Below are positions 1 through 6,214 of a DNA stretch of 6,489 nt, piece by piece. A program made the position numbers and the translations under genes. The notes under the pieces are model-generated. The model ran no database searches, was not told the origin of the DNA, and saw only the letters and a list, made by a program, of their open reading frames with translations. Numbering within the stretch: the stretch's first letter is position 1; every line of letters starts with the position of its first letter. Source of the stretch: Acidobacteriota bacterium (lineage in GTDB: Bacteria > Acidobacteriota > Vicinamibacteria > Vicinamibacterales > UBA8438). Location of the stretch: positions 1 through 6,489 of the forward strand of contig WTGR01000905.1 in the NCBI GenBank assembly GCA_011523485.1. Direction: 5' to 3'.

Positions 1-1670
1 AGAAGTTCGGGTCCGGCCGGACCTTGTCCATGTCCTGCAGCCGGAACCACTGCGCGGCGAACCGGCGGCCGAGCGCCGCCGCGCGCGGGTCGGCGAGCAT
101 GCGCAGCGCCTGCCGGTCGAGCTCGTCCGGCGTCAGGCTTCCGGCGTCGGCCAGCGCCTGCAGCTCGTCGTCGGGCGGGGTCCCCCACAGGAAGAACGAG
201 AGTCGGGACGCGAGATCGACGTCGGCCAGGCGATAGCCCCGCTCCGGCGCATCCACCGGCTCGCGCTCGAGCCGCAGCACGAAGTGGGGGCTCGCCAGCA
301 ACGCCTCGAGCCCCGTCCGCACACCGGCCTCGAAACCACCGGCCGCCGCGCCCGCGTCGAAGAAGCCGAGCAGGTCGTCCACCTCGCCGCCGGTCAGGCT
401 CCGCCGATAGGCCTCGCGGCCCAGCCGGGCAAGGATGCGCCGCGCACAGGGACGCGCCTCGTCGGGCGCGGTCGGGCGGCAGGTGAAGACGCGCCGCCGG
501 CTCGGCGTGTCGGACAGGCCGGTCGCGTTGTAAGGGCCGCTGACGATGACGTCGCGCACGTGCGGCAGCGTCGTGATGCCCGCTCCGCCCGAGCCGCCCC
601 CGGCGAAGGACCAGTCGTGGGGGCGGATCAGATCCTCGTAGGGTCCGTCGTGCCGCCGGATGAAGGCCGCCGCCAACCGGTGCGTCCCGGCCCGGACGAA
701 TATCGGCGGGGTCGCGGTGCTGACGCCGCCCCGGCCGTCCGCGTCGACGCGCCGGTCCGTGTTGTAGTGCAGCAGGGCGACCCGCTCGCCGTCGATCGAG
801 ACGTCGATGTCCTCGATCCGCGTGTTCGCGCCGGAGGTGAACGTCAGGCCGAAGATGTACTCGGCGTCGGCCGGGAACACGTGGTCGACCACCAGGCCGC
901 CGCGCGTCCCGTAGGGCGCCCCCTCGACGTGGTCCCAGGGGTGCTGCGACGTACTCCGAGTTGGTGTAGGTGTGATCGACGGCCCGGCCGCTGCGCTCGC
1001 CCACCGCGAGCCGGCTGATGGCGCTCGCCGCGTTCAGGTATGCCTCGAGCAGCGTGGCCGACAGGGTCTGCGCGTCGGCGATGTTGTCGAAGTTGGCGCT
1101 CACCGGATCCAGCGGCAGCCAGTCGCCGGCGTCGACCTCCAGGTCCAGCAGGTCGCGGATGGCCTGCGCGTACTCCGCGCGGTTGAGGCGCTGGAAGGGC
1201 CGGCTGCCCGGATCCGGGGCCATCGCGGCGGCCTCGTCGAGGCGGCGCTCCAGGATCTCGACCAGATTCAGCAACGCCGCGGCGTCCGGCCGCCTGGGCC
1301 CGGGCGGCGGCATCATGCCGGCCCGCAGCTTGCGGACCATCCGCTCGGCGACCTCGGCGTGCTCGACCGCGTCCCGGACGTCGAACCGCTCCAGGGACAG
1401 GTTGCCGCGCAGCGTGCGGTCGTTGTGGCACGTCCTGCAGGTGCCCTGGACGACGCGGTTCGCCTCGGCATCGGCCCGGGCCGTCTGTGCGACGCCCGTG
1501 GCGGTCGGAGCAGCAACAGCGCTCGCGGCAGCCCCGAAGGCTGCCGCCGGTCCCAGCGTCGGCACCCGCCCCACGGCCGTCCCCGGTTCCGCTGCGCCGG
1601 ACTCCCGTGCGGCGCCGGCCAGCGCGAACAGGACGCAGAACCCGCCGCCGACGGCGACTCGTACCTTCAT
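1..1670 (-). CDS. PSC/DUF1587/DUF1592 cytochrome-domain protein, 3' end off the window, frameshifted
   Basis: About 556 residues are visible. The N-terminus is basic then hydrophobic, a probable signal peptide, so the protein is likely periplasmic or envelope-associated. A heme c motif CRTCH lies at residues 78-82 and GMMPPPG at 118-124, as in planctomycete-type cytochrome C domains. A DUF1587 segment follows (RLNRAEYAQAIRDLL from 161; NFDNIA at 193). After the break come a beta-rich middle region, then DUF1595/DUF1592-like sequence (SRRRVFTCRP from 390; YRRSLT at 421; ASRLSFFLW from 488). The family normally continues into DUF1588 and DUF1585, which would lie left of position 1. The ATG at 1668-1670 is the only usual start between the upstream stop and the heme motif, though its Shine-Dalgarno is weak. 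The reading frame slips by one base at about 944-953: residues 1-240 are in one frame and the rest in another. This is either a real pseudogene or a sequencing error. Function of the family is not established; redox or polysaccharide-related roles are inferred. Confidence 0.86.
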   Translation of the reverse strand, partial: MKVRVAVGGGFCVLFALAGAARESGAAEPGTAVGRVPTLGPAAAFGAAASAVAAPTATGVAQTARADAEANRVVQGTCRTCHNDRTLRGNLSLERFDVRDAVEHAEVAERMVRKLRAGMMPPPGPRRPDAAALLNLVEILERRLDEAAAMAPDPGSRPFQRLNRAEYAQAIRDLLDLEVDAGDWLPLDPVSANFDNIADAQTLSATLLEAYLNAASAISRLAVGERSGRAVDHTYTNSEYVAAPLGPRRGGALRDARRPGGRPRVPGRRRVHLRPDVHLRREHADRGHRRLDRRRAGRPAALQHGPARRRGRPGRRQHRDPADIRPGRDAPVGGGLHPAARRTLRGSDPPPRLVLRRGRLGRSGHHDAAARARRHRQRPLQRDRPVRHAEPAARLHLPPDRARRGASLCAAHPCPAGPRGLSAEPDRRRGGRPARLLRRGRGGRWFRGRCADGARGVAGEPPLRAAARARAGGCAGAGLSPGRRRSRVPTLVLPVGDPARRRAAGAGRRRKPDAGRARPAGAAHARRPARGGARPPVRRAVVPAAGHGQGPAGPEL

Positions 1671-1883
1671 TGGCTTCGCGTTCGGGAATAGAAGCTCACG
1701 ACACGGGTGCGCGACGTATCAGTTTGCCCCGTCTGCCTCCGGGATTCAAGCCTCGAATGGCCGCAGGGCCGCCTGCCGGCGCCGCCAGACTCGTCCCAAG
1801 GCTCCGCGTTCGGCCCCAGCCCCTACCGCCCCGAGAGCTTGCGCCGCAGACCGCACTCCGTTGCTTTCCGCGGCTCAAGCTCC

Positions 1884-2831
1884 CTAGAACACCGCCAGCG
1901 GATTGACCGCCGACCCGGCCCCGTTCGGCACCCCGTGCGGCGAGGCCATGAACAGGAACTCCCAGCGGTCCAGCTCGCGGGCCGTCCGGGCCAGCTCCTC
2001 CAGACCCATGTTGTCGAACAGGTGCACGCCGAGCGCGACGAGGGTGAAGAAGTGGATCGGAATCGACACTCCCTCGACCGTGCCACCCTCCTGCGGCACG
2101 TCGGCCCCCAGCAACGCGATGTCGCGCTCCTTCAAGAACGGGATCAGCGAGGGATGATAGCCGCCCTGCCGCCCGACGTCGCGCCCCGTGCGGAGAAACA
2201 GCGCGTCGCCGGCCGATATCGTGATGCCGGTCTCGGCCTCCCACGCCTCGATGTCCTGCCGGCGGACCGCCGTCCCCGGCATGTCGATCAGCACGCCGCG
2301 CGTGACGAGGCCGTCCTTCAGGTTGATGCTCCCCATCTCGGTACAGCCGTCTGCGGTGGACGCCGCCGCCTCGAACGCGCGGCCGTTGTAGACGCGGCCG
2401 TTCCAGGCCACGTGGCACAACGCATCTATATGGGTCACGAGGCTGCCGTGGTACTCGATCTCGTAGCGCTCCCAGAAGTAGCCGTTGTCCGTGTCGATAC
2501 CGAACACGTTGCGGACCGATCCCCCGAGCACGGGCGGCCGATCCGCTCCCGCCGCGATCGCGTCCGCCGAGCGGTCGACGGTCATGTCGCGCGCCATCGA
2601 GACCACCCGACCCGTCTCGACCAGCCGCGCGGCCTGCACCCGCTTGGCGTCGGTGATGAGATTGAGGGCCCCGAGCTGATCGTCGTCGCCCCAGCGCCCC
2701 CAGTTGGACAACTCCGTCATCCAGGCCTCGAACTGCGCCCGGGTGACCTCATCCTCACCCGGCTCCTGGGCAAAGGCAAGCGAAGCCAGCGCGACGCCCA
2801 GCACGACTCCCGAAACAGCCATCCCTCTCAT
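1884..2831 (-). CDS. Exported cyclase-family protein (kynurenine formamidase/isatin hydrolase superfamily)
   Basis: This 315-residue protein belongs to the cyclase family (PF04199), metal-dependent hydrolases that include KynB-type formamidase and isatin hydrolase. A signal peptide spans roughly residues 1-21 (hydrophobic core VSGVVLGVALASLAF, probable cleavage after AFA), so it should act outside the cytoplasm, unlike classical KynB. The metal-binding signature is visible as H128, H134, D136 and H140 in HGSLVTHIDALCH. Other family hallmarks are WGRWGDDDQLGALNLIT (44-60), PIHFFTLVALGVHLFDN (258-274) and the C-terminal NPLAVF. The ATG at 2829-2831 has a strong GGAGG about 5 nt upstream; a second in-frame ATG at codon 4 is possible. 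It lies 75 bp downstream of pyruvate kinase in the same direction, so co-transcription is plausible. The substrate cannot be read from sequence; a tryptophan-pathway role is not supported, as no kyn genes are nearby. Confidence 0.9.
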   Translation of the reverse strand: MRGMAVSGVVLGVALASLAFAQEPGEDEVTRAQFEAWMTELSNWGRWGDDDQLGALNLITDAKRVQAARLVETGRVVSMARDMTVDRSADAIAAGADRPPVLGGSVRNVFGIDTDNGYFWERYEIEYHGSLVTHIDALCHVAWNGRVYNGRAFEAAASTADGCTEMGSINLKDGLVTRGVLIDMPGTAVRRQDIEAWEAETGITISAGDALFLRTGRDVGRQGGYHPSLIPFLKERDIALLGADVPQEGGTVEGVSIPIHFFTLVALGVHLFDNMGLEELARTARELDRWEFLFMASPHGVPNGAGSAVNPLAVF

Positions 2832-2906
2832 GATTCCCTCCGGGTTCGCAGCCGCCGTCGCTGCCGCGTCGACGGCCGCGCGGCGAATTCCGCGCCGCGG
2901 GCGCGA

Positions 2907-4304
2907 TCAGAACCGTTGCAGCTCGACGAAGTTGGCATCCTCCACCGCCAGGTCCGAGTGCACGCGGGCGATCACGACCGCGTCGCCGGCGCGGACGATT
3001 CCCCGGCGGACCAGCTCCGGCTTCAGCTCTCCCACCACGAGCCGGTCGGCCGGCGCCACCAGGGGCGCCACGCCCCGGTAGAGCGCGAGCTGGCGGGCGA
3101 CGCCATCGCCGGTGGTGAACGCGTATACCGGAATCGACGGGCGCAGCGCGGCGAGTTGCCGCGCCGTTGTCCCGCTCCCGGTGACCGCCACGATGGCGGT
3201 GGCGCCCGCCGCGGCGGCGAGCGTCACCGCCGCATCGCACAGCGCGCGATCGTGCCGGTCGCCGATGTCTCCCGGCACCACCCGGTCGGGCTGCACCGAT
3301 TCGGCGTCCCGCAACACGGCGTCGAGGGTCTGCACGGCAAGCACCGGATACTCGCCGGCCGCCGTCTCTCCTGCGAGCATGATGGCGTCGACGCCGTCGT
3401 CCACCGCGTTGGCCGCGTCGCTCACTTCCGCCCTCGTCGGTCGCGGCGCGTGCTGCATGGTGTCGAGCACCTGGGTCGCCACGATCACCGGCACCCCGGC
3501 GTCCCGCGCACGTCGCGTCAAGTCCTTCTGGACGCGCGGCACGCGCTCGAGCGGGATCTCGAGGCCGAGATCCCCGCGCGCCACCATCACCGCGTCGGAA
3601 ACGGTGAGGATGTCGTCGAAACGCTCCAGGGCCTGCGGCCGCTCGATCTTCGCCACCAGGCCGACGGCGTCCCCGCCGTGCGCCCAGGTCATCGCGCGGG
3701 CCTTGCGCAGGTCGTCCGCGCTCTGCACGAAGCTGACCCCAAGGAAGTCGACGCCCATCGCCACCGCCGCCTCGATCTCCTCCATGTCGACGTCGGTGAC
3801 GGCCGAGACCGGCAGCTCGACACCGGGTGCGTTGATGCCCTTGCGGGGCATGAGCAGCCCGCCGTGCTCCACCTCGGTGACGATCTCGGCGCCGTCGCTG
3901 GAGACTGCCCGCAGCGCGATCCGTCCGTCGTCGAGCAGCAGCGTCTCGCCGCCCTGCACCGCGGCCGCGAGCGGTTCGCAGGTAGTGGCCACACGCTCGG
4001 CGTCGCCCGGGAAGTCCCCGACCACGATCCGCAGACGGGCGCCCGCCTCGAGCTGCACACCTTCCGGATCGGCCAGCGAACCGATGCGGATCTTCGGGCC
4101 GGCGAGATCCTCCAGCACCCCGACGATGCGGCCCGCCCGCGCGGCGCGGCCCCGCACCCGCTCCACCAGGCGTCGCCGGTCGTCGCGCGCGCCGTGTGAG
4201 GCGTTGATCCGGAACACGTCCACCCCGGCCGCCAGCAGCGCGTCCACCGAGGCGTCGGATCCGGAAGCCGGTCCCAGGGTGGCGATGATCTTGGTGTGGC
4301 GCAG
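2907..4304 (-). CDS. pyk: Pyruvate kinase, probable CTG start
   Basis: Pyruvate kinase converts phosphoenolpyruvate and ADP to pyruvate and ATP, the last step of glycolysis, in the cytoplasm. From the CTG start it has 465 residues, close to the usual 470-480. The N-terminus RHTKIIATLGPAS (2-14) is the classic first strand. RINASHG (32-38) replaces the usual RxNFSHG. The B domain occupies roughly 70-155. The signature LVAKIERPQAL (216-226) carries catalytic K219 and metal ligand E221; D245 lies in ARGDLGLEIPLE, and ATQVLDTM (276-283) and PRPTRAEVSDAANAV (288-302) follow. The regulatory C-terminal domain is recognisable (AVTGSGTTARQLAALRP, 373-389), but its last 20 residues diverge from the common ending. 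No ATG, GTG or TTG lies between the upstream stop (4332-4334) and GTG 4247, and starting at GTG 4247 would delete the first catalytic-barrel strand. The CTG at 4302-4304 sits where family members have ATG and has CGGAG 7 nt upstream. Confidence 0.95.
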   Translation of the reverse strand: MRHTKIIATLGPASGSDASVDALLAAGVDVFRINASHGARDDRRRLVERVRGRAARAGRIVGVLEDLAGPKIRIGSLADPEGVQLEAGARLRIVVGDFPGDAERVATTCEPLAAAVQGGETLLLDDGRIALRAVSSDGAEIVTEVEHGGLLMPRKGINAPGVELPVSAVTDVDMEEIEAAVAMGVDFLGVSFVQSADDLRKARAMTWAHGGDAVGLVAKIERPQALERFDDILTVSDAVMVARGDLGLEIPLERVPRVQKDLTRRARDAGVPVIVATQVLDTMQHAPRPTRAEVSDAANAVDDGVDAIMLAGETAAGEYPVLAVQTLDAVLRDAESVQPDRVVPGDIGDRHDRALCDAAVTLAAAAGATAIVAVTGSGTTARQLAALRPSIPVYAFTTGDGVARQLALYRGVAPLVAPADRLVVGELKPELVRRGIVRAGDAVVIARVHSDLAVEDANFVELQRF

Positions 4305-4311
4305 GGCGTGG

Positions 4312-4316
4312 CTCCG
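4312..4316 (-). promoter_or_regulatory. Shine-Dalgarno supporting the pyk CTG start
   Basis: On the minus strand this reads CGGAG, with 7 nt to the CTG at 4304. That spacing is ideal. It decides between the CTG start, which keeps the conserved first strand of pyruvate kinase, and the downstream GTG at 4247, which would remove 19 conserved residues and has no comparable ribosome binding site. Confidence 0.55.
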
Positions 4317-4443
4317 AGCGGCCTCACGATATCACGCGTCGGCGTCCGTCTCGGATCTCCGTCCACCCCGAACGCGCAGACGCGGGCCGGCACGCTTCCG
4401 CTACGATCCATTCGATTGGCCGCAGACCGGAGGCGCACCGACC

Positions 4444-4773
4444 ATGCAGCACCCCACGCCCATCGACCCTCGAGACCACGCCGTCTACAGATCCGACAAG
4501 ATGGGAAAGGCGACCCTCTTCCGATCCGACCGGGTGATGGTGGGCCTCAACGCCTTCGAGCCCGGCCAGGAGCACAAGCTCCACGCCCACGCCGGGATGG
4601 ACAAGGTCTACCAGGTCCTCGAAGGCGAGGGACTGTTCCTGCTCGAGGGCCGGGAAGCGCCGATGCGGGCCGGCACCCTGCTCATTGCCCCGGAGGGGGC
4701 GCCGCACGGGATCCGCAACACCGGAACCGGACGGCTGCTGGTGCTCGCCGTGCTGGCGCCGGCGCCGGCATGA
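4444..4773 (+). CDS. Small single-domain cupin protein
   Basis: This 109-residue protein is a single cupin_2 barrel. Motif 1 is visible as G41 followed by H47 and H49 and then VLEGEG (58-63). Motif 2 is G77, P83, G85, H88 and N92 in GTLLIAPEGAPHGIRN. The usual acidic metal ligand of motif 1, two residues before the conserved tyrosine, is occupied by K54 (MDKVYQVLEG), so metal binding would rest on H47, H49 and H88. The ATG at 4444 is preceded by GGAGG at 4429-4433 with 10 nt spacing. The open frame extends far upstream, but that stretch is antisense to pyk and has no protein character. It diverges from pyk across a 139 bp gap, which must hold both promoters. Cupins of this size serve as isomerases, dioxygenases or sugar-binding proteins; the sequence does not tell which. 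Confidence 0.9.
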   Translation: MQHPTPIDPRDHAVYRSDKMGKATLFRSDRVMVGLNAFEPGQEHKLHAHAGMDKVYQVLEGEGLFLLEGREAPMRAGTLLIAPEGAPHGIRNTGTGRLLVLAVLAPAPA

Positions 4774-4798
4774 TCCGGAGCGAACCCCGCCGAATTCC

Positions 4799-4819
4799 GC
4801 GGCTGCGAGTTGCAGTCGC
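4799..4819 (+). terminator. Possible hairpin terminator after the cupin gene
   Basis: GCGGCTGC and GCAGTCGC form an 8 bp stem (one G-U pair) around a 5 nt loop, starting 26 nt after the cupin stop codon. There is no T-run after the stem, so intrinsic termination is uncertain. It could also be a plain hairpin that protects the mRNA end. Confidence 0.3.
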
Positions 4820-4857
4820 ATCGAGAACTCCCCCGGGAAGCTCCCCGCTAGCTTCTA

Positions 4858-4886
4858 TTGACATTCTGAAGAAGTTGCGTCAGAAT
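4858..4886 (+). promoter_or_regulatory. padR promoter (sigma70-like)
   Basis: A perfect -35 TTGACA lies at 4858-4863. After a 17 bp spacer, a -10-like CAGAAT at 4881-4886 matches TATAAT at four of six positions. The start of transcription would fall around 4893, giving a leader of about 20 nt that contains AAGGAG (4902-4907) 5 nt before the padR ATG. This is the clearest promoter in the window. Confidence 0.7.
4863..4886. promoter_or_regulatory. Perfect 7 bp dyad inside the padR promoter, probable PadR operator
   Basis: ATTCTGA (4863-4869) and TCAGAAT (4880-4886) are exact inverted copies separated by 10 nt. The left arm overlaps the last base of the -35 and the right arm contains the whole -10. 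A dimeric winged-helix repressor bound here would block RNA polymerase. PadR proteins commonly repress their own promoters through such dyads; binding here is inferred. Confidence 0.55.
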
Positions 4887-4912
4887 CCTCCAGAAGCACA
4901 AAAGGAGCTTCC

Positions 4913-5248
4913 ATGCCGCCCGACCGAACCGATGTACTCCAGGGCACCCTCGACCTGCTGGTGCTGCGCGCGCTGGCCATCGAGCCAATGCACGGCTGGG
5001 GCCTGGCGCAGCGGATCGAGCAGATGTCGGGCGACGTGTTCGCGATTCAGCAGGGCACGCTGTACCCCGCCCTGCAGCGGATGAAGCGCAAGGGCTGGAT
5101 CGACTCGACTTGGCGCGTGACCGAGAACAACCGCCGGGCGCGCTACTACGGGCTCACCCCGCTCGGCCGCCGGCAACTCGATGCCGAACGCGCACAGTGG
5201 GAGCGTACCGCCGGCGCCGTCAACGGGGTGCTGAACTGGGCCGAGTGA
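4913..5248 (+). CDS. PadR-family transcriptional regulator, acidobacterial subfamily
   Basis: This 111-residue winged-helix regulator resembles the acidobacterial PadR subfamily (TIGR03433), normally encoded next to ADOP (acidobacterial duplicated orphan permease) genes. Visible hallmarks are LQGTLDLLVLRALA (9-22), MHGWGLAQRI (26-35), the DNA-recognition region QQGTLYPALQRMKRKGW (46-62), ENNRRARYYGLTPLGRRQL (71-89) in the wing, and a C-terminal helix to residue 111 for dimerisation. The length is typical. The ATG at 4913 follows AAGGAG by 5 nt. Its own promoter carries a perfect dyad, so autorepression is likely. No intact permease follows it; only a short permease-like fragment begins 4 nt after its stop. 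The inducer is unknown. Confidence 0.93.
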   Translation: MPPDRTDVLQGTLDLLVLRALAIEPMHGWGLAQRIEQMSGDVFAIQQGTLYPALQRMKRKGWIDSTWRVTENNRRARYYGLTPLGRRQLDAERAQWERTAGAVNGVLNWAE

Positions 5249-5252
5249 GGGC

Positions 5253-5336
5253 ATGCCGATGAGCGGGGCGCTCTCGGACGCCGTCGCCGGGCGCCGCTTC
5301 CAGGTCCTTCTGGCCGTAGGCTTCGCACTAGTCGCA
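5253..5336 (+). pseudogene. Probable remnant of an ADOP/MacB-type FtsX permease
   Basis: About 28 codons directly after padR read ALSDAVAGRRFQVLLAVGFA and the next few residues. This resembles the stretch just before a transmembrane helix in the C-terminal FtsX domain of ADOP permeases, where family members have a pattern like S/DxVAxRRFxxLLLxxFAxxALLLA. The match stops at about 5336: the expected LLLA and GIYGV continuation is missing, and the frame then runs antisense into the Uma2 gene. A GAGGG lies 7 nt before the ATG at 5259, so the piece could be translated. The placement after an acidobacterial PadR gene is where a complete ADOP gene is expected. The match is from memory of the family and short, so confidence is moderate. 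Confidence 0.4.
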
Positions 5337-5344
5337 CGCCTGCG

Positions 5345-5983
5345 TCATCCGGCATGCGGACGGACGGCTCTCCGGAGCTCGTCCATCTCCAGCCGGAATC
5401 CAGGCAGCAGCGGGTCGGCGGATACCCTGTCCGGTCCCGGCAGGCGCTCGACCGGCGAATCGGGACGGTACACGAACACCTGACCGCCAGGCGGATCGAT
5501 CAGCCACCCGAGCCGCGCGCCGTTCTCCATGTACTCGCGCATCTTGCCCTGGAGCAACGGCAGGCTGTCTGTCGGGGAACGGAGTTCGACCACGAAGTCA
5601 GGGCACAGCGGGAGGAACCTCTTCCGCTGCTCCGCGGTCAGGGAGGCCAGACGGTCGTGGCTGACCCAAGCGGCATCCGGCGACCGAACCGCGCCATTGG
5701 ACAGCACGAACCCGCCCGAGGAATCGAAGGTCCTGCCCGTTCCGTCGCGCTTCGCCCAGACTCCCAACTGAATCGTGATCTCCGCATTCAGTGCGCTGGA
5801 ATCCCCCGCCGCCGGCGCCATGATCGACAGTCCCCCCTGCGCGGTCCGTTCGATGCGCAACTCCCGGTTGAGCTGGCAGAGTTCGTAGAACTGATCGTCC
5901 GTGAGCTGCAGAACCGGCCGGACACGCACCAGCAGACCGGCGCCTGCCGCCGGCATCGCGCCAAGGACTTGTTGGAGGGCCAC
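5345..5983 (-). CDS. Uma2-family (PD-(D/E)xK) putative endonuclease
   Basis: This 212-residue protein belongs to the Uma2/DUF820 family (PF05685), with a restriction-endonuclease fold. Typical features are RPVLQLTDDQFYELC (22-36), LRIERTAQGGLSIM (42-55), catalytic-type D103 in RSPDAAWVS, E133 in CPDFVVELRSPTDS (127-140), K148 in GKMREYMENGARLGWLIDP, and the closing LLPGFRLEMDEL. These genes are often multi-copy in cyanobacteria and some other phyla; their role is unproven. I chose GTG 5983 because AAGGA lies about 8 nt upstream and because a -10-like TATACT at 6020-6025 overlaps the other candidate, a TTG at 6031, which adds 16 residues lacking family character. ATG 5956 is a third option without a ribosome binding site. 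The gene ends convergently on padR and the permease remnant, consistent with an insertion that replaced the permease. Confidence 0.85.
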   Translation of the reverse strand: MALQQVLGAMPAAGAGLLVRVRPVLQLTDDQFYELCQLNRELRIERTAQGGLSIMAPAAGDSSALNAEITIQLGVWAKRDGTGRTFDSSGGFVLSNGAVRSPDAAWVSHDRLASLTAEQRKRFLPLCPDFVVELRSPTDSLPLLQGKMREYMENGARLGWLIDPPGGQVFVYRPDSPVERLPGPDRVSADPLLPGFRLEMDELRRAVRPHAG

Positions 5984-6019
5984 GTTCGCGTTCCTTCGAT
6001 GGTCGCGAAGCAAACAGTC

Positions 6020-6025
6020 AGTATA
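6020..6025 (-). promoter_or_regulatory. Candidate -10 box of the Uma2 gene
   Basis: On the minus strand this reads TATACT, five of six matches to the consensus, in a locally AT-rich patch unusual for this window. I see no good -35 at 16-18 bp. If used, transcription would start near 6013, downstream of the TTG at 6031, supporting translation from GTG 5983. Confidence 0.35.
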
Positions 6026-6031
6026 GTTCAA

Positions 6032-6214
6032 TTCTGCACCGTTCTACGGCGCAGACTCCCGGCCCGGGGGCAGCGTAGGATCCGGCGAAACCGACCACCG
6101 ATGACGGGCGACGGCCTGCGCCGTCCCGTGCGCCTTGTCCGTCGTGCCGCACTGGCACGCCAGCGTAAACAGCTCGTGGATGACGAGCGCGTTGAACGGC
6201 GGCGCCCTTCGATG
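6032..6214. other. Gap between the ligase and Uma2 genes, with a coding-like remnant
   Basis: No gene with a start codon is evident. On the minus strand, the frame after the ligase TAG stop (6215-6217) stays open for 56 codons to a second TAG at 6044-6046. It has strong G/C bias at third positions and a protein-like segment with FNALVIHELFTLACQCGTTD. It contains no ATG, GTG or TTG in frame, so it cannot be an ordinary independent gene. It may be the decayed end of another gene or chance in GC-rich DNA. I do not recognise the sequence. Confidence 0.25.

Larger units (their letters stand above)
4836..4912. repeat. AGCTTC-type inverted and direct repeats around the padR promoter
   Basis: GGAAGCTCC (4836-4844) and GGAGCTTCC (4904-4912) are perfect 9 bp inverted copies flanking the whole padR promoter. 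The core also recurs as AGCTTC at 4850-4855, which makes a 6 bp dyad with GAAGCT at 4837-4842 (7 nt spacer). The distal copy covers the padR Shine-Dalgarno and ends just before the ATG. Whether these are regulatory sites or chance is open. Confidence 0.3.

Noticed and set aside
284..1018. 244-codon plus-strand open frame at the left end
   Set aside because: It is opposite the recognisable DUF1592-type protein and shows no domain or ribosome binding site.
844..1431. 195-codon minus-strand open frame overlapping the cytochrome-domain gene
   Set aside because: It is the shifted frame of the same gene; the conserved residues read in the neighbouring frames on either side of about 950.
2875..2898. 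GC-rich hairpin between pyk and the cyclase gene (6 bp stem 2878-2883/2890-2895, 6 nt loop)
   Set aside because: No T-run follows on the minus strand and such stems are common at this GC content, so I did not call a terminator.
1707..4199. 830-codon plus-strand open frame antisense to the cyclase and pyruvate kinase genes
   Set aside because: It is arginine, histidine and proline rich with no family features and lies opposite two well-supported genes; long antisense frames are expected in GC-rich DNA.
3112..4443. Upstream extension of the cupin reading frame
   Set aside because: The extension is serine and alanine rich low-complexity sequence antisense to pyk; only the part from ATG 4444, with its own GGAGG, matches a cupin.
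5337..5483. Continuation of the plus-strand frame from 5253 into the Uma2 gene
   Set aside because: It is antisense to the conserved Uma2 C-terminus and loses all permease resemblance after about 5336.
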